A DNA stretch of 64,000 bases. It comes from Bacteroidales bacterium (GTDB lineage: Bacteria > Bacteroidota > Bacteroidia > Bacteroidales > P3). Positions 43,770 through 53,162 of the stretch are shown here, in pieces. Location of the stretch: NCBI GenBank assembly GCA_017446745.1, contig JAFSQF010000017.1:1-64000 (forward strand), in the 5' to 3' direction. Position 1 is the first letter of the stretch. The number at the start of each line of letters is the position of its first letter. Position numbers and translations under genes: made by a program. The notes beneath the pieces were generated by a model. That model searched no databases and had not been told where the DNA came from. It saw only the letters and a list, made by a program, of their open reading frames with translations.

Positions 43770-45932
43770 ATGAGACCTAATTTTTCAAATGTTGATTTCA
43801 AGGCCCAGAGCGAAAAGAAGGAAAGCTTCGTGCAATGGGAGAAAGAGAACCACATCGAGAAGAACTGGACGACGCCAGAGCAGATAGAGGTGAAGCCGGT
43901 GTACGGCAAAGAGGACCTTGCCGGAATGGAGCACCTGAACTATGCCGCTGGCATTGCACCGTTCCTGCGGGGACCCTATTCGACGATGTACGTGATGCGT
44001 CCCTGGACGGTGCGCCAGTATGCCGGCTTTTCGACGGCAGAAGAGAGCAACGCCTTCTACCGCAGAAACATCGCCGCCGGCCAGAAAGGCTTGTCGGTGG
44101 CATTTGACCTCGCCACGCACAGAGGCTACGACTCTGACCACGAGCGCGTGGTGGGCGATGTCGGCAAGGCCGGAGTGGCAGTTGACAGCATTCTGGACAT
44201 GAAGATACTGTTCGACCAGATACCCCTGGACAAGATGAGCGTATCGATGACAATGAACGGCGCCGTGTTGCCCGTACTGTCGTTCTACATCATTGCCGCC
44301 GAGGAGCAAGGCGTGAAGCAAGAGCAGCTACAGGGCACCATACAGAACGACATCCTGAAAGAGTTTATGGTGAGGAACACCTACATCTACCCTCCCCTGC
44401 CCTCGATGAAAATCATCGCCGACATCTTCGAATACACCTCGAAGCACATGCCCAAGTTCAACAGCATTAGCATCAGCGGATACCACATGCAGGAGGCCGG
44501 CGCCACGGCAGACATTGAGCTGGCTTACACCCTGGCCGACGGACTGGAGTATCTGCGTGCCGGCATCAACGCCGGAATGAACATCGACGACTTCGCACCA
44601 CGCCTGAGCTTCTTCTGGGGTGTGGGCATGAACCACTTCATGGAGATAGCCAAGATGAGAGCCGCGAGAATGCTGTGGGCCAAGATTGTGAACCAATTCA
44701 ACCCGAAGAACCCAAAATCGCTGGCATTGCGTACCCACTGCCAGACTTCAGGCTGGAGCCTGACGGAGCAAGACCCGTTCAACAACGTGGCACGCACCTG
44801 CATAGAGGCCATGGGTGCTGCCCTGGGACATACACAGTCGCTGCACACCAACGCCCTGGACGAGGCCATTGCACTGCCCACCGACTTCAGCGCGCGCATT
44901 GCACGCAACACCCAGCTATATATACAAGAAGAGACAAATATCTGCCGCGTCGTCGACCCCTGGGCCGGAAGCTACTATGTGGAAACACTGACACACGAGC
45001 TGGCTCACCGCGCTTGGGCCCACATACAGGAAGTGGAAAAACTCGGCGGCATGGCCAAGGCCATAGAAAGCGGCATTCCGAAGATGCGCATTGAAGAAGC
45101 CTCGGCAAGAAAACAGAGCAGGATAGACTCGAACGTGGACACCATAGTGGGAATCAACAAGTACCGCCTAGACCACGAAGACCCGATAGACACTCTTGAG
45201 GTGGACAACACCGCAGTGCGCGAGGCTCAGCTGAAGAGGCTGGCGAAACTGCGTGCCGAAAGGAACAACGAGGATGTGGAAGCAGCACTGAACGCCCTGA
45301 CGAAATGCGCTGAAAGCGGCGAAGGCAACCTGCTGGAACTGAGCATCGACGCCGCAAGAAAACGCGCCTCGCTGGGCGAGATAAGCTATGCCCTTGAGAA
45401 AGTTTACGGACGTTACAAAGCAAAAATAAACCTGATAACCAACGTGTACAGTACTCAGACCAAAGACAGCGAGCTGTTCAAGAAAGCACAGTCGCTGACC
45501 GACGAATTTGCCAAACTCGAGGGCCGCAGGCCGCGCATCATGGTGGCCAAGATGGGACAGGATGGCCACGACCGCGGAGCCAAGGTGGTGGCAACCGGAT
45601 ATGCCGACCTGGGATTCGACGTCGACATGGGCCCGCTGTTCCAAACCCCTGCCGAAGCCGCCAAACAAGCCGTGGAAAACGACGTGCACATCTTAGGCGT
45701 CAGCTCGTTGGCAGCAGGCCACAAAACCTTGGTGCCACAAGTAATCGAAGAACTGAAGAAACTCGGCAGAGAGGACATTATGGTCGTGGTTGGCGGTGTG
45801 ATACCACCACAGGACTACGACTTCCTCTTCAAGGCCGGAGCGGCAGCCATCTTCGGTCCCGGCACCGTGATTAGCGTGAGCGCAATAAAAATGATGGAAC
45901 TGCTGCTTGCAGCAAGAAAAGAAGAGAAATAA
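43770..45932 (+). CDS. mutB: Methylmalonyl-CoA mutase, catalytic (large) subunit
   Basis: 720 residues from ATG 43770. The enzyme interconverts succinyl-CoA and (R)-methylmalonyl-CoA with adenosylcobalamin, the carbon-skeleton step of propionate formation in Bacteroidota. The TIM-barrel substrate domain shows [33 protein letters not shown] and [16 protein letters not shown]. The C-terminal B12 domain has the DGHDRG cobalamin-binding motif (DxHxxG) at about residue 598, with GVSSLAAGH and [11 protein letters not shown] following. A small subunit gene (mutA) normally lies next to mutB, but none is present here. The gene has its own promoter and terminator. Confidence 0.96.
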   Translation: MRPNFSNVDFKAQSEKKESFVQWEKENHIEKNWTTPEQIEVKPVYGKEDLAGMEHLNYAAGIAPFLRGPYSTMYVMRPWTVRQYAGFSTAEESNAFYRRNIAAGQKGLSVAFDLATHRGYDSDHERVVGDVGKAGVAVDSILDMKILFDQIPLDKMSVSMTMNGAVLPVLSFYIIAAEEQGVKQEQLQGTIQNDILKEFMVRNTYIYPPLPSMKIIADIFEYTSKHMPKFNSISISGYHMQEAGATADIELAYTLADGLEYLRAGINAGMNIDDFAPRLSFFWGVGMNHFMEIAKMRAARMLWAKIVNQFNPKNPKSLALRTHCQTSGWSLTEQDPFNNVARTCIEAMGAALGHTQSLHTNALDEAIALPTDFSARIARNTQLYIQEETNICRVVDPWAGSYYVETLTHELAHRAWAHIQEVEKLGGMAKAIESGIPKMRIEEASARKQSRIDSNVDTIVGINKYRLDHEDPIDTLEVDNTAVREAQLKRLAKLRAERNNEDVEAALNALTKCAESGEGNLLELSIDAARKRASLGEISYALEKVYGRYKAKINLITNVYSTQTKDSELFKKAQSLTDEFAKLEGRRPRIMVAKMGQDGHDRGAKVVATGYADLGFDVDMGPLFQTPAEAAKQAVENDVHILGVSSLAAGHKTLVPQVIEELKKLGREDIMVVVGGVIPPQDYDFLFKAGAAAIFGPGTVISVSAIKMMELLLAARKEEK

Positions 45933-45949
45933 GCTGATCGTAAATCAAT

Positions 45950-45977
45950 AGCCCGCCAAAATGGCGGGCTTTTTTTT
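45950..45977 (+). terminator. Terminator after mutB
   Basis: AGCCCGCCA (45950-45958) with TGGCGGGCT (45962-45970) and a run of T. Confidence 0.95.
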
Positions 45978-46127
45978 GCTTCTGTTCTCAGTTGTTGATT
46001 GGAGTGTTAATAAATGAGGAACTTTTTTGCATTAATTAGAATTTAAATATGTAATTTAGCAGTAGCATTCGAGTGAGAACAACAGTGCCTAATCATTTGT
46101 TTTTGTGTAATTAAGATTCTTTTTATC

Positions 46128-48869
46128 ATGAAAGGGAATGAATTATTTTTGGATTTCGGCGAACCTATGCCTACCGATATCCCCCCAAAAAGGAGGAGAG
46201 GGCGCCCACGCAAAAATGACGAGACCACAAAGACAGAGGAGGAAGCACTACGGGAAAACAACGCCAAGACATCCCCTACCCCATCACAAGAAAAGCCAAC
46301 ACCTGAACCAGTAAGCATAAAAGACATGAAAGAAACAAAATCAAAAAATTACACTCAGTACACGACAGAAGAGATAATGCAGTCGTCGAAGGATTATTTC
46401 CATGGCGACGAACTGGCCGCCAACGTTTGGATGAACAAATACGCATTGCGCGACGAAAACAAGATTTATGAGAAAAACCCCGACATGATGCACCGCAGGT
46501 TGGCAGCGGAATATGCACGTATAGAGAAAAAATATCCCAACCCCATGGGAGAGGAGGAGATTTACGAGCTGCTGAAAGACTTTCGATATATCATACCGCA
46601 AGGCAGTCCGATGTCGGGTATCGGCAACGATTTCCAAGTAGTCTCTTTGTCGAACTGCTTCGTGATAGGAAACAGCGGGAACAGCGACTCCTACGGAGGA
46701 ATCATGAAAATTGACCAGGAGCAGGTGCAGATTATGAAGCGGCGCGGCGGAGTGGGGCACGACCTGAGCCATATACGTCCCGGCGGAAGCCCCGTGAAAA
46801 ACAGCGCCCTGACATCCACAGGCATTGTCCCTTTCATGGAACGTTATTCCAACACCACACGCGAGGTGGCTCAAGGAGGCCGTCGAGGTGCCCTGATGCT
46901 GTCCATTTCAATAAAACATCCCGATGCCGAACATTTTATAGATGCCAAACTGGAACAGGGGAAGATAACGGGAGCCAACGTATCGGTGAAGATAACCGAC
47001 GAGTTCATGCAATGTGTTATGGAGGGGAAACCCTTCGTGCAACAGTATCCTATAGATTCCGACCATCCGACAGTGACAAAAGAGATAGATGCAAGAGCAT
47101 TATGGAACAAGATAATAGCCAACGCTTGGAGCAGCGCCGAACCCGGAGTGCTGTTTTGGGACACCATAATAAGGGAGTCGGTACCCGACTGCTATGCCGA
47201 CTATGGCTACCGGACGGTGAGCACCAACCCCTGCGGCGAGATTCCACTGTGCCCCTACGACAGCTGCCGCCTGCAGGCTATAAACCTCTACAGCTATGTC
47301 AAGAACCCTTTCACAAGCGCGGCGGAGTTTGATTTCGAGCTGTTCAAGAAACATGTGAGGATGGGTCAACGCCTGATGGACGACCTGATCGACCTGGAAC
47401 TGGAGAAAGTGGAGAAGATTTTGACGAAGATAGAAAACGACCCCGAAAGCGACGAGATAAAATCGGTGGAGAAAAACCTGTGGCTGAACATCAAGATGAA
47501 ATGCCTCGAGGGGCGCCGCACAGGATTTGGCATCACCGCCGAGGGCGACATGCTGGCCGCCATGGGACTGAGATACGGCACCGACGAGGCCACCGCATTT
47601 GCCGTCAAAGTGCAGCGCACGCTGGCATGCAGCGCCTACGGCAGCTCGGTGGAGATGGCTAAGGAAAGGGGATGCTTCCCTATCTACGACGCTAACCGCG
47701 AAAAACTCAACCCCTTCGTGCAGCGCCTCGCCGAAGCTGACCCGGAGATGTACAAAGCCATGCTCTCCTACGGGAGAAGAAACATAGCCCTTCTGACAAT
47801 AGCACCCACAGGAACGGTGAGCATCTGCACCCAGACAACATCAGGCATAGAACCGGTGTTCCTGGTGTCGTACAAAAGAAGGAGAAAAATAAACCCCAAC
47901 GACAAGGACACGACACCGCACAAGGTGGTTCGCGACGAGAACGGTGATTATTTCGAAGAATACAACGTCTTCCATCCCAAATTCATCGACTGGCTGAAAA
48001 TAAACGGATACAATGCAGAAGAGGTGATGGCTATGAAAGACGCCGAGTTGCACGAGGTGATAGCGAAATCGCCCTACCATGGAGCCACGTCGGCCGACAT
48101 CGACTGGGTGGCGAAGGTGAAAATGCAGGGCGCCATACAGAAATGGGTGGACCACTCAATCAGCGTGACGGTGAACATACCCAAAGAGACAACGAAAGAG
48201 ACCGTGCGGCAAATCTACGAGACGGCCTGGCAGTCGGGCTGCAAAGGATGCACCATATACCGCGACGGAAGCCGCCACGGAGTCCTGGTGAGCAACGACG
48301 AGCAAGACAAGCCTCAGTTTGGCGAGACTAAAGCACCCAAAAGACCCAAGAAACTGGACGCAGAGATTGTGAGGTTCAAAAACAACCGCGAGGACTGGAT
48401 AGCCGTGGTGGGAATGTACGAGGGACGGCCCTACGAGATATTCACCGGAAGGGCGATGAACTTCATGCTGCCTCCCTCGGTGGAGAAAGGATGGGTGATC
48501 CGTAACAAGGAAGCCGGCGACGAACACGCACGGTACGACTTCCAATTCCTTGACCCCGACGGCTATAAAGTAACCATAGAAGGCCTTTCGCGCACCTTCA
48601 AGAAGGAATATTGGAACTATGCGAAACTGATAAGCGGCATACTACGTCACGGCATGCCCCTTCAAAACGTGGTAGACCTGATTTCCAAGCTGAATTTCGA
48701 CGAAGACACCATAACGACATGGAAGAACGGCGTGGCTCGCGCACTCCGCAGATATATAAAGGACGGCACCGCCACCGACGAGGTATGTCCCGACTGCGGC
48801 CAGAAGACCGTGGTCTACAGCGGCGGCTGCAAGCACTGCACAAGCTGCGGCTGGAGCAAGTGCAGCTGA
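46128..48869 (+). CDS. nrdJ: Adenosylcobalamin-dependent (class II) ribonucleotide reductase
   Basis: 913 residues. Reduces ribonucleotides to deoxyribonucleotides using a radical made from coenzyme B12, independent of oxygen. Core motifs: SLSNCFVIGNSGNSDSYGGI, MKRRGGVGHDLSHIRPGG, the active-site NPCGEIPL near residue 367, and IAPTGTVSICTQTTSGIEP. A zinc-ribbon-like C-terminus (CPDCG ... CKHCTSCGWSKCS) likely carries the redox cysteines. The first ~60 residues are disordered and basic, with an AT-hook-like motif (PPKRRRGRPRKND, residues ~19-31). An alternative start at ATG 46326 (residue 67) would remove it. It follows mutB, another B12 enzyme, but has its own upstream region. Confidence 0.95.
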   Translation: MKGNELFLDFGEPMPTDIPPKRRRGRPRKNDETTKTEEEALRENNAKTSPTPSQEKPTPEPVSIKDMKETKSKNYTQYTTEEIMQSSKDYFHGDELAANVWMNKYALRDENKIYEKNPDMMHRRLAAEYARIEKKYPNPMGEEEIYELLKDFRYIIPQGSPMSGIGNDFQVVSLSNCFVIGNSGNSDSYGGIMKIDQEQVQIMKRRGGVGHDLSHIRPGGSPVKNSALTSTGIVPFMERYSNTTREVAQGGRRGALMLSISIKHPDAEHFIDAKLEQGKITGANVSVKITDEFMQCVMEGKPFVQQYPIDSDHPTVTKEIDARALWNKIIANAWSSAEPGVLFWDTIIRESVPDCYADYGYRTVSTNPCGEIPLCPYDSCRLQAINLYSYVKNPFTSAAEFDFELFKKHVRMGQRLMDDLIDLELEKVEKILTKIENDPESDEIKSVEKNLWLNIKMKCLEGRRTGFGITAEGDMLAAMGLRYGTDEATAFAVKVQRTLACSAYGSSVEMAKERGCFPIYDANREKLNPFVQRLAEADPEMYKAMLSYGRRNIALLTIAPTGTVSICTQTTSGIEPVFLVSYKRRRKINPNDKDTTPHKVVRDENGDYFEEYNVFHPKFIDWLKINGYNAEEVMAMKDAELHEVIAKSPYHGATSADIDWVAKVKMQGAIQKWVDHSISVTVNIPKETTKETVRQIYETAWQSGCKGCTIYRDGSRHGVLVSNDEQDKPQFGETKAPKRPKKLDAEIVRFKNNREDWIAVVGMYEGRPYEIFTGRAMNFMLPPSVEKGWVIRNKEAGDEHARYDFQFLDPDGYKVTIEGLSRTFKKEYWNYAKLISGILRHGMPLQNVVDLISKLNFDEDTITTWKNGVARALRRYIKDGTATDEVCPDCGQKTVVYSGGCKHCTSCGWSKCS

Positions 48870-49351
48870 AACCCGTGTCCAAACGCTCCGATGGCTCAGG
48901 GGCATCTTAAAAAATGTAATGTACCCCATTTTTTATACAACACATTAAGAATAATTTAAAAAAAAATTTTTTTGTACATAAAAAACAATCAATAACACGA
49001 CCGATGTGATGTCAATAGTTTGTTAAACTACAACAATCAAATAATAAAAAAAAAGTTTAAACGTTATATGGGGAAAGTAGTAAAAGGTAAAACAATGACA
49101 AATACCAAGAATGGCCTATTCTCCGCATGACGGCGATGCACTCTGTTTTATTAGCATAACGTCAATAACTCCTTGAGATTCCACTCTTCGTGAGGGGCAA
49201 CTGAGAGTTTGGGGCTTCGAACATTGTCGTTATTTACCCAACCCGCATAGTGGCAAAGCTGGAAGCTTTGCCTCCTACAATAGGAAACGCTCGGAGGCGT
49301 TTCCCACTACTGTGAAACCATTGTGAACACATAAGATTTTGATGTATAGTG
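48870..49351. repeat. Gene-free stretch with palindromic repeats upstream of the alarmone cluster
   Basis: 48910-49130 is AT-rich with no recognisable element. 49246-49312 holds a GGCAAAGCTGGAAGCTTTGC hairpin followed by CGCTCGGAGGCGTTTCCCAC, the same two modules as at 17592-17690. No clear TAnnTTTG promoter was found for the next gene. Confidence 0.6.
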
Positions 49352-49756
49352 ATGAAAAAAAGATTTAATCCCATTAAGGACAAAAGTAGCGAGATCATTG
49401 AGTATCTGATGTCGTCGCCCGACATGCCCGACGACGAGATGCTTCGTTTCAAATTGCGCCTGTCGATCGAAGAAGCCGTCGTGAACGTGGTGCAGTATGC
49501 CTACGAAGGAGGCATAGGTTGGCTTGAGGCCGGCACCAGCCTTGACGAAGATAAGCTAATCCTTTCCATTGAGCTTAGGGACGCCGGGACGCCTTTCAAC
49601 CCCCTTGAGAAAGAAGACCCCGACTTGACCCTCGACGCCGACCAACGTCAAATCGGCGGTTTGGGCATATTCCTGTGCAAGAAAATGATGGACAGCATCA
49701 GCTACCGCTACGAGAACGGCAACAATGTTTTAACAATGACAAAAAAGATTCAGTAG
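49352..49756 (+). CDS. RsbW/SpoIIAB-like anti-sigma factor kinase
   Basis: 134 residues from ATG 49352. A single HATPase_c (GHKL) domain: N box EEAVVNVVQYAY (residues 40-51), G1 DAGTPFNP, G2 GGLGIFLCKKMMD. Proteins of this type bind a sigma factor or other partner and phosphorylate a STAS-domain antagonist. The STAS gene follows after two bases, making a standard partner-switch pair. No sigma factor gene lies nearby, so the target is unknown. It is the first gene of a four-gene run with alarmone enzymes. Confidence 0.88.
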   Translation: MKKRFNPIKDKSSEIIEYLMSSPDMPDDEMLRFKLRLSIEEAVVNVVQYAYEGGIGWLEAGTSLDEDKLILSIELRDAGTPFNPLEKEDPDLTLDADQRQIGGLGIFLCKKMMDSISYRYENGNNVLTMTKKIQ

Positions 49757-49758
49757 AT

Positions 49759-50061
49759 ATGGATACCATTATAACAAACGAAGGAACGAAAACGATGGTC
49801 AAGCTTAAGGGACGCCTTGACACAACCAATGCCGACCAGTTCCAGCATGACATTCAGCCACTGATGGAATGCAAAGACCCTGACATCGACGTCGACTGCT
49901 GCGACATGGAATACACCTCTTCCCAGGGTCTGCGCCTTTTCCTCACGCTGCAAAAAAGCGTCATGTCGCATGGCGGCAAACTCGTGCTGCGCAACATGAA
50001 GCCTCAGGTCAAGGAGGTCTTCGACATCACCGGATTCTCTAACATCATCACAATCGTCTGA
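49759..50061 (+). CDS. STAS-domain anti-sigma factor antagonist (RsbV/SpoIIAA-like)
   Basis: 100 residues. A single STAS domain: VKLKGRLDTTNADQFQ near the start, then the phosphorylation loop DMEYTSSQGLRLFL, with Ser54 or Ser55 the expected target of the kinase encoded just upstream. The closing segment KLVLRNMKPQVKEVFDITGF is typical of the family. The unphosphorylated form would displace the kinase from its partner. It is two bases after the kinase stop and five bases before the synthetase gene, so co-translation is likely. Confidence 0.9.
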   Translation: MDTIITNEGTKTMVKLKGRLDTTNADQFQHDIQPLMECKDPDIDVDCCDMEYTSSQGLRLFLTLQKSVMSHGGKLVLRNMKPQVKEVFDITGFSNIITIV

Positions 50062-50066
50062 CATCT

Positions 50067-51155
50067 ATGGCTTTTAATCTCGACATGCACTGCGAGATGA
50101 TTCTTGATGAGTATCGTCAGCGCCAAACCACCTACGAGAAGCTCAAGAACGTTGTGCTTGAAACCCTCACCAAGACTTTGCACGACAACAATATGCTCGT
50201 GACCGCCGTAGAAGGCCGTGTGAAAACTGAGAAAAGCCTTACCGGCAAATTAGAACTCAAAGGCCATAAATATCGCACCATCGACGACATCACCGATATT
50301 GTCGGTACACGCATCATAGCCTTTTTCAGCGACGAAGTGGATACAATTTCGGCCTTTGTCGAGAAATTGTTTGAGGTGGACTGGGAGAACTCGGTCGACA
50401 AACGCAAGATGCTGGCAATAGACCGTTTCGGCTACATGTCGCTCCACTACGTATGCCGCCTGCCCGCCGCAATCTACAGCGACCCCTCCATGCCCCTGCT
50501 CAACCAGATAAGGTTCGAACTCCAGATGCGTACCGCCCTGCAACATGTATGGGCAAATATGCAGCACGACACAGGCTATAAGTCGCAGGTGGAAATCCCA
50601 ATAGAATATCAGCGCAGCTTAAACCGCCTGGCCGGAATACTGGAGCTCGCCGACGAGCAGTTCAGCCGTATACGCAAAGAAATCAACGACTATCGCCGCA
50701 ACGTGCAGTCGCTTGTGGCCAGCGGCAACTTCGATGAGGTGCCCCTCAACGGCGACACCTTCCGCAGCTACTGCGAGCTGAAGCCATTCAACCGCCTGGC
50801 CGAAAAAATTGCCACCATCAATCAGGCTGAAGTGTATGAAGACAACCCCATGCCCTACTATAAAGTCTTGAGAGCCCTGGGAATGGAGACGATAGGCGAC
50901 GTGCAGCGCATGATGAACGAATACGGCGAAGGGGCCTATCAATTGGCCCTGATACAGCTGGCCGGCACAGGACTGGATATCGTGGCCAGCTCCGTGGCCC
51001 TGCAGAACCTATGCATCGTCATGATCCTGAAGAAGGGCTATGGCGAGGCCGGCCTTAACCGCATGTTCGACTCCATCTATGGCCAGAGCGACTATAACGC
51101 CCAACGTGCCAGCCGCATATTTGGCCAAGCCCAGCGCATCAACCTGGTGAACTGA
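50067..51155 (+). CDS. RelA/SpoT-domain nucleotide pyrophosphokinase
   Basis: 362 residues. The N-terminal RelA_SpoT synthetase domain (~20-215) shows GRVKTEKSLTGKLELKGH, DDITDIVGTRIIAFFSDEVD, GYMSLHYVCRLP and FELQMRTALQHVWANMQHDT; the Glu of the ELQMRT motif and the HxxxGYK segment are kept. It lacks the hydrolase, TGS and ACT domains of long Rel proteins. The C-terminal ~150 residues are helical and I do not recognise them. The expected reaction is transfer of pyrophosphate from ATP to GTP/GDP, but some small synthetases make other products or modify tRNA. A (p)ppGpp-hydrolase-type gene follows, which fits either a housekeeping pair or a toxSAS-antitoxin pair. Confidence 0.82.
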   Translation: MAFNLDMHCEMILDEYRQRQTTYEKLKNVVLETLTKTLHDNNMLVTAVEGRVKTEKSLTGKLELKGHKYRTIDDITDIVGTRIIAFFSDEVDTISAFVEKLFEVDWENSVDKRKMLAIDRFGYMSLHYVCRLPAAIYSDPSMPLLNQIRFELQMRTALQHVWANMQHDTGYKSQVEIPIEYQRSLNRLAGILELADEQFSRIRKEINDYRRNVQSLVASGNFDEVPLNGDTFRSYCELKPFNRLAEKIATINQAEVYEDNPMPYYKVLRALGMETIGDVQRMMNEYGEGAYQLALIQLAGTGLDIVASSVALQNLCIVMILKKGYGEAGLNRMFDSIYGQSDYNAQRASRIFGQAQRINLVN

Positions 51156-51167
51156 ACCATCACATTA

Positions 51168-51192
51168 TCGCAGGCGGGGACGCCCGCGTACC
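51168..51192. repeat. AGGA/GGGA-loop palindrome between alarmone genes
   Basis: Arms CGCAGGCG and CGCCCGCG around GGGA, then GTACC. It is almost identical to 3253-3277 and sits in the 63-base gap between the synthetase and hydrolase-kinase genes. Confidence 0.75.
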
Positions 51193-51218
51193 AAATAAAC
51201 AGTCAAATAATTCTGGCA

Positions 51219-52658
51219 ATGAACCGACCATTAGACACCCTTCTTTTCGACAGAGCCGCACGTATGGCCATCGAAGCCCATAGCGGCACCGAACGCCGTG
51301 GGAAAGGCTTCCCCTACGTCATTCATCCCTTTGAAGCCGCAAGCATTGTGGCCAACATCACCAGCGACCCCGAGATGCTTGCTGCGGCAGTGCTCCACGA
51401 CGTGGTGGAGGACACCGCAGTGACCATAGAGCAAATACGCGAGGCCTTCGGCAACCGCGTGGCCCACCTGGTGCAGACGGATACAGCCCCAATGCCCGAG
51501 GGCACCCCATGGCGCGCCAAGAAACAGTCGCAGATGGACCAAATTGCCCACTCCGACCGCGACAGCAAAATCGTGGCCATGGGCGACAAACTCTCCAACC
51601 TCCGGGCCATTGCCGCCGACCATGCCGCTATTGGCGACAAACTCTGGGAACGTTTCCACGCCCCAGAGGGCATGAAAGACATAGAATGGTACTACCGCGG
51701 CTTGGCGGCCTCATTGTTCGAACTCTCCGAAACTCAGCCATTCCAGGAATACGTCTTCCTGCTCGACAAGACCTTTGGCTCCAGGCAGTTCGACGACGTG
51801 CACACCATCAACATCGCCGACTATGCTGAAAGCGGCGGCGGCTATTTCGCCACAAGCTACAACAGCAAGGATGGCGCCACTATGGTGAAGTTCTATAACA
51901 GCAACATCCCCGTCGACGTCCCTCGACGTGAGCTCCAGTCGGCTTATACCGTATACAAAATGGGGCTGCCAACCCCCATGCCCGGCAGGCTGCTCTTCGA
52001 TGGCGAACGCTACGGCGCCGAGTTCCGACGCATCGCACCCAAGGAATCCTTTGCACGATATGTAAGCAACCGCCCCGACCGATACGAGGAGATTGCCGTG
52101 CGCTTTGCTCGCATGTGCCGCAAACTGCACAGCACCCCGTGCGACACCACCCTGTTCGATTCGGAGAAAGAGCACATGCTGGCTGTCCTCGACCGCTGCC
52201 CGCACCTCACCGAGACAGAAAAAAACAGATTCCGCACCCTCATCGCCGAGATGCCCGACACACACACCTGCCTGCATGGCGACATGCACATCGGCAACGT
52301 CATCACGACAGCCCTCAACGACAGCACCAGCACCCCCACACAGCAGCAGGACTTCTGGATAGACCTTGGCGATTTCCGCTGGGGAAACCCCGAATTCGAC
52401 CTCGGCATGTTCTACCTCACCTGCAAGGGCGATGAACCCGAGATGTCGGAACACCTTTTCCACCTCCGCCAAGAGCAGATGCGTCAGATATGGGATGTCT
52501 TCGTCCGCGAATATTATGGCAATATTTCCGAGGCTGAGCTTGCTAACATCGAGAAGCGCCTGCGGCTGTTTATGGCTTTGAAGCTTGTCTATTTCGGCAC
52601 CATGGACAAGATGCGCCCCGAAATGCTTGCATCGATACGCGCGGCACTGGCTTGTTGA
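51219..52658 (+). CDS. (p)ppGpp hydrolase-type HD domain fused to an APH-like kinase
   Basis: 479 residues in two parts. Residues ~1-180 are an HD domain of the Mesh1/SpoT hydrolase type: H36 in PYVIHPFEAA, HDVVEDT at 60-66, and D123/N127 in IVAMGDKLSNLRAI. These are the Mn-binding and ED catalytic residues of alarmone hydrolases. Residues ~200-479 resemble an aminoglycoside/choline-kinase-type phosphotransferase (a TIGR02172-like protein), with the catalytic loop CLHGDMHIGNVI (~352) and the metal-binding WIDLGDFRWGNPEFDLGMF (~380). The kinase substrate is unknown. The gene lies 63 bases after the synthetase, so hydrolysis of its product is a natural inference. This domain fusion is unusual in my knowledge. 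Confidence 0.8.
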   Translation: MNRPLDTLLFDRAARMAIEAHSGTERRGKGFPYVIHPFEAASIVANITSDPEMLAAAVLHDVVEDTAVTIEQIREAFGNRVAHLVQTDTAPMPEGTPWRAKKQSQMDQIAHSDRDSKIVAMGDKLSNLRAIAADHAAIGDKLWERFHAPEGMKDIEWYYRGLAASLFELSETQPFQEYVFLLDKTFGSRQFDDVHTINIADYAESGGGYFATSYNSKDGATMVKFYNSNIPVDVPRRELQSAYTVYKMGLPTPMPGRLLFDGERYGAEFRRIAPKESFARYVSNRPDRYEEIAVRFARMCRKLHSTPCDTTLFDSEKEHMLAVLDRCPHLTETEKNRFRTLIAEMPDTHTCLHGDMHIGNVITTALNDSTSTPTQQQDFWIDLGDFRWGNPEFDLGMFYLTCKGDEPEMSEHLFHLRQEQMRQIWDVFVREYYGNISEAELANIEKRLRLFMALKLVYFGTMDKMRPEMLASIRAALAC

Positions 52659-52719
52659 CGGAAGTTCTTGTTAACGCTCGGAGGCGTTAACCGCCACACC
52701 ACCTGACAAACCCAATCAA

Positions 52720-52747
52720 AAAGGGCTCCACTGATTCGGAGCCCTTT
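52720..52747. terminator. Bidirectional terminator between convergent genes
   Basis: AAAGGGCTCC (52720-52729) pairs perfectly with GGAGCCCTTT (52738-52747). On the minus strand the stem is followed by TTTTTGATT. It lies between the hydrolase-kinase gene (plus) and the FMN-binding gene (minus). Confidence 0.85.
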
Positions 52748-52751
52748 CTGA

Positions 52752-53162
52752 TTATTTCTTGTGGTCCTTGTAGTATTGCAACCCGAGGCGCACATTCTCT
52801 ATCACGGCGTTCGAAGAGTAGGTGGCTCCCGCTATGGCATCCACCTTTGTGCCGAGAGCCTCGTCCACTGACATACCGTTCCATCTGTCAAGAAGCCCTC
52901 CGTCGGTCACACGTTTGAAGAAACCGGGGGTCTCGCTGTTCTCCAGAGCTTCCACCTTGGTCACCTTATCTTTCTCAATGGTTATCAGGAGTGGCGTGGG
53001 TCCGTTGAACCCCTTCACGTCCTGCGACAGGGCCGTGGTGTTGACGGTGTATACACCTTTCTTGCGGCTCATCACGCCGTCGTCGCCGGTGCAACTCATC
53101 AGGATAGCTCCCAACGCCAGCACAGCCGCACACATCGTTGTAAGTAGGATAGTCTTTTTCAT
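52752..53162 (-). CDS. FMN-binding domain lipoprotein
   Basis: 136 residues. An N-terminal hydrophobic segment ends in a lipobox-like LMSC (Cys24), suggesting an exported lipoprotein. The C-terminal ~85 residues look like the FMN-binding domain of NqrC/RnfG-type proteins: TIEKDKVTKVEALENSETPG, then AIAGATYSSNAVIENV, whose Thr114 in the GAT-S motif is where FMN is attached through a phosphoester in the family. No Nqr or Rnf genes are nearby. The start codon overlaps the stop of the upstream small membrane protein gene, so the two are translationally coupled. Electron transfer on the outer face of the inner membrane is inferred. Confidence 0.8.
   Translation of the reverse strand: MKKTILLTTMCAAVLALGAILMSCTGDDGVMSRKKGVYTVNTTALSQDVKGFNGPTPLLITIEKDKVTKVEALENSETPGFFKRVTDGGLLDRWNGMSVDEALGTKVDAIAGATYSSNAVIENVRLGLQYYKDHKK

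Noticed and set aside
45978..46127. Cobalamin riboswitch before the two B12-dependent enzymes
   Set aside because: The leaders of mutB and nrdJ are short and AT-rich and show none of the conserved B12-box sequence.
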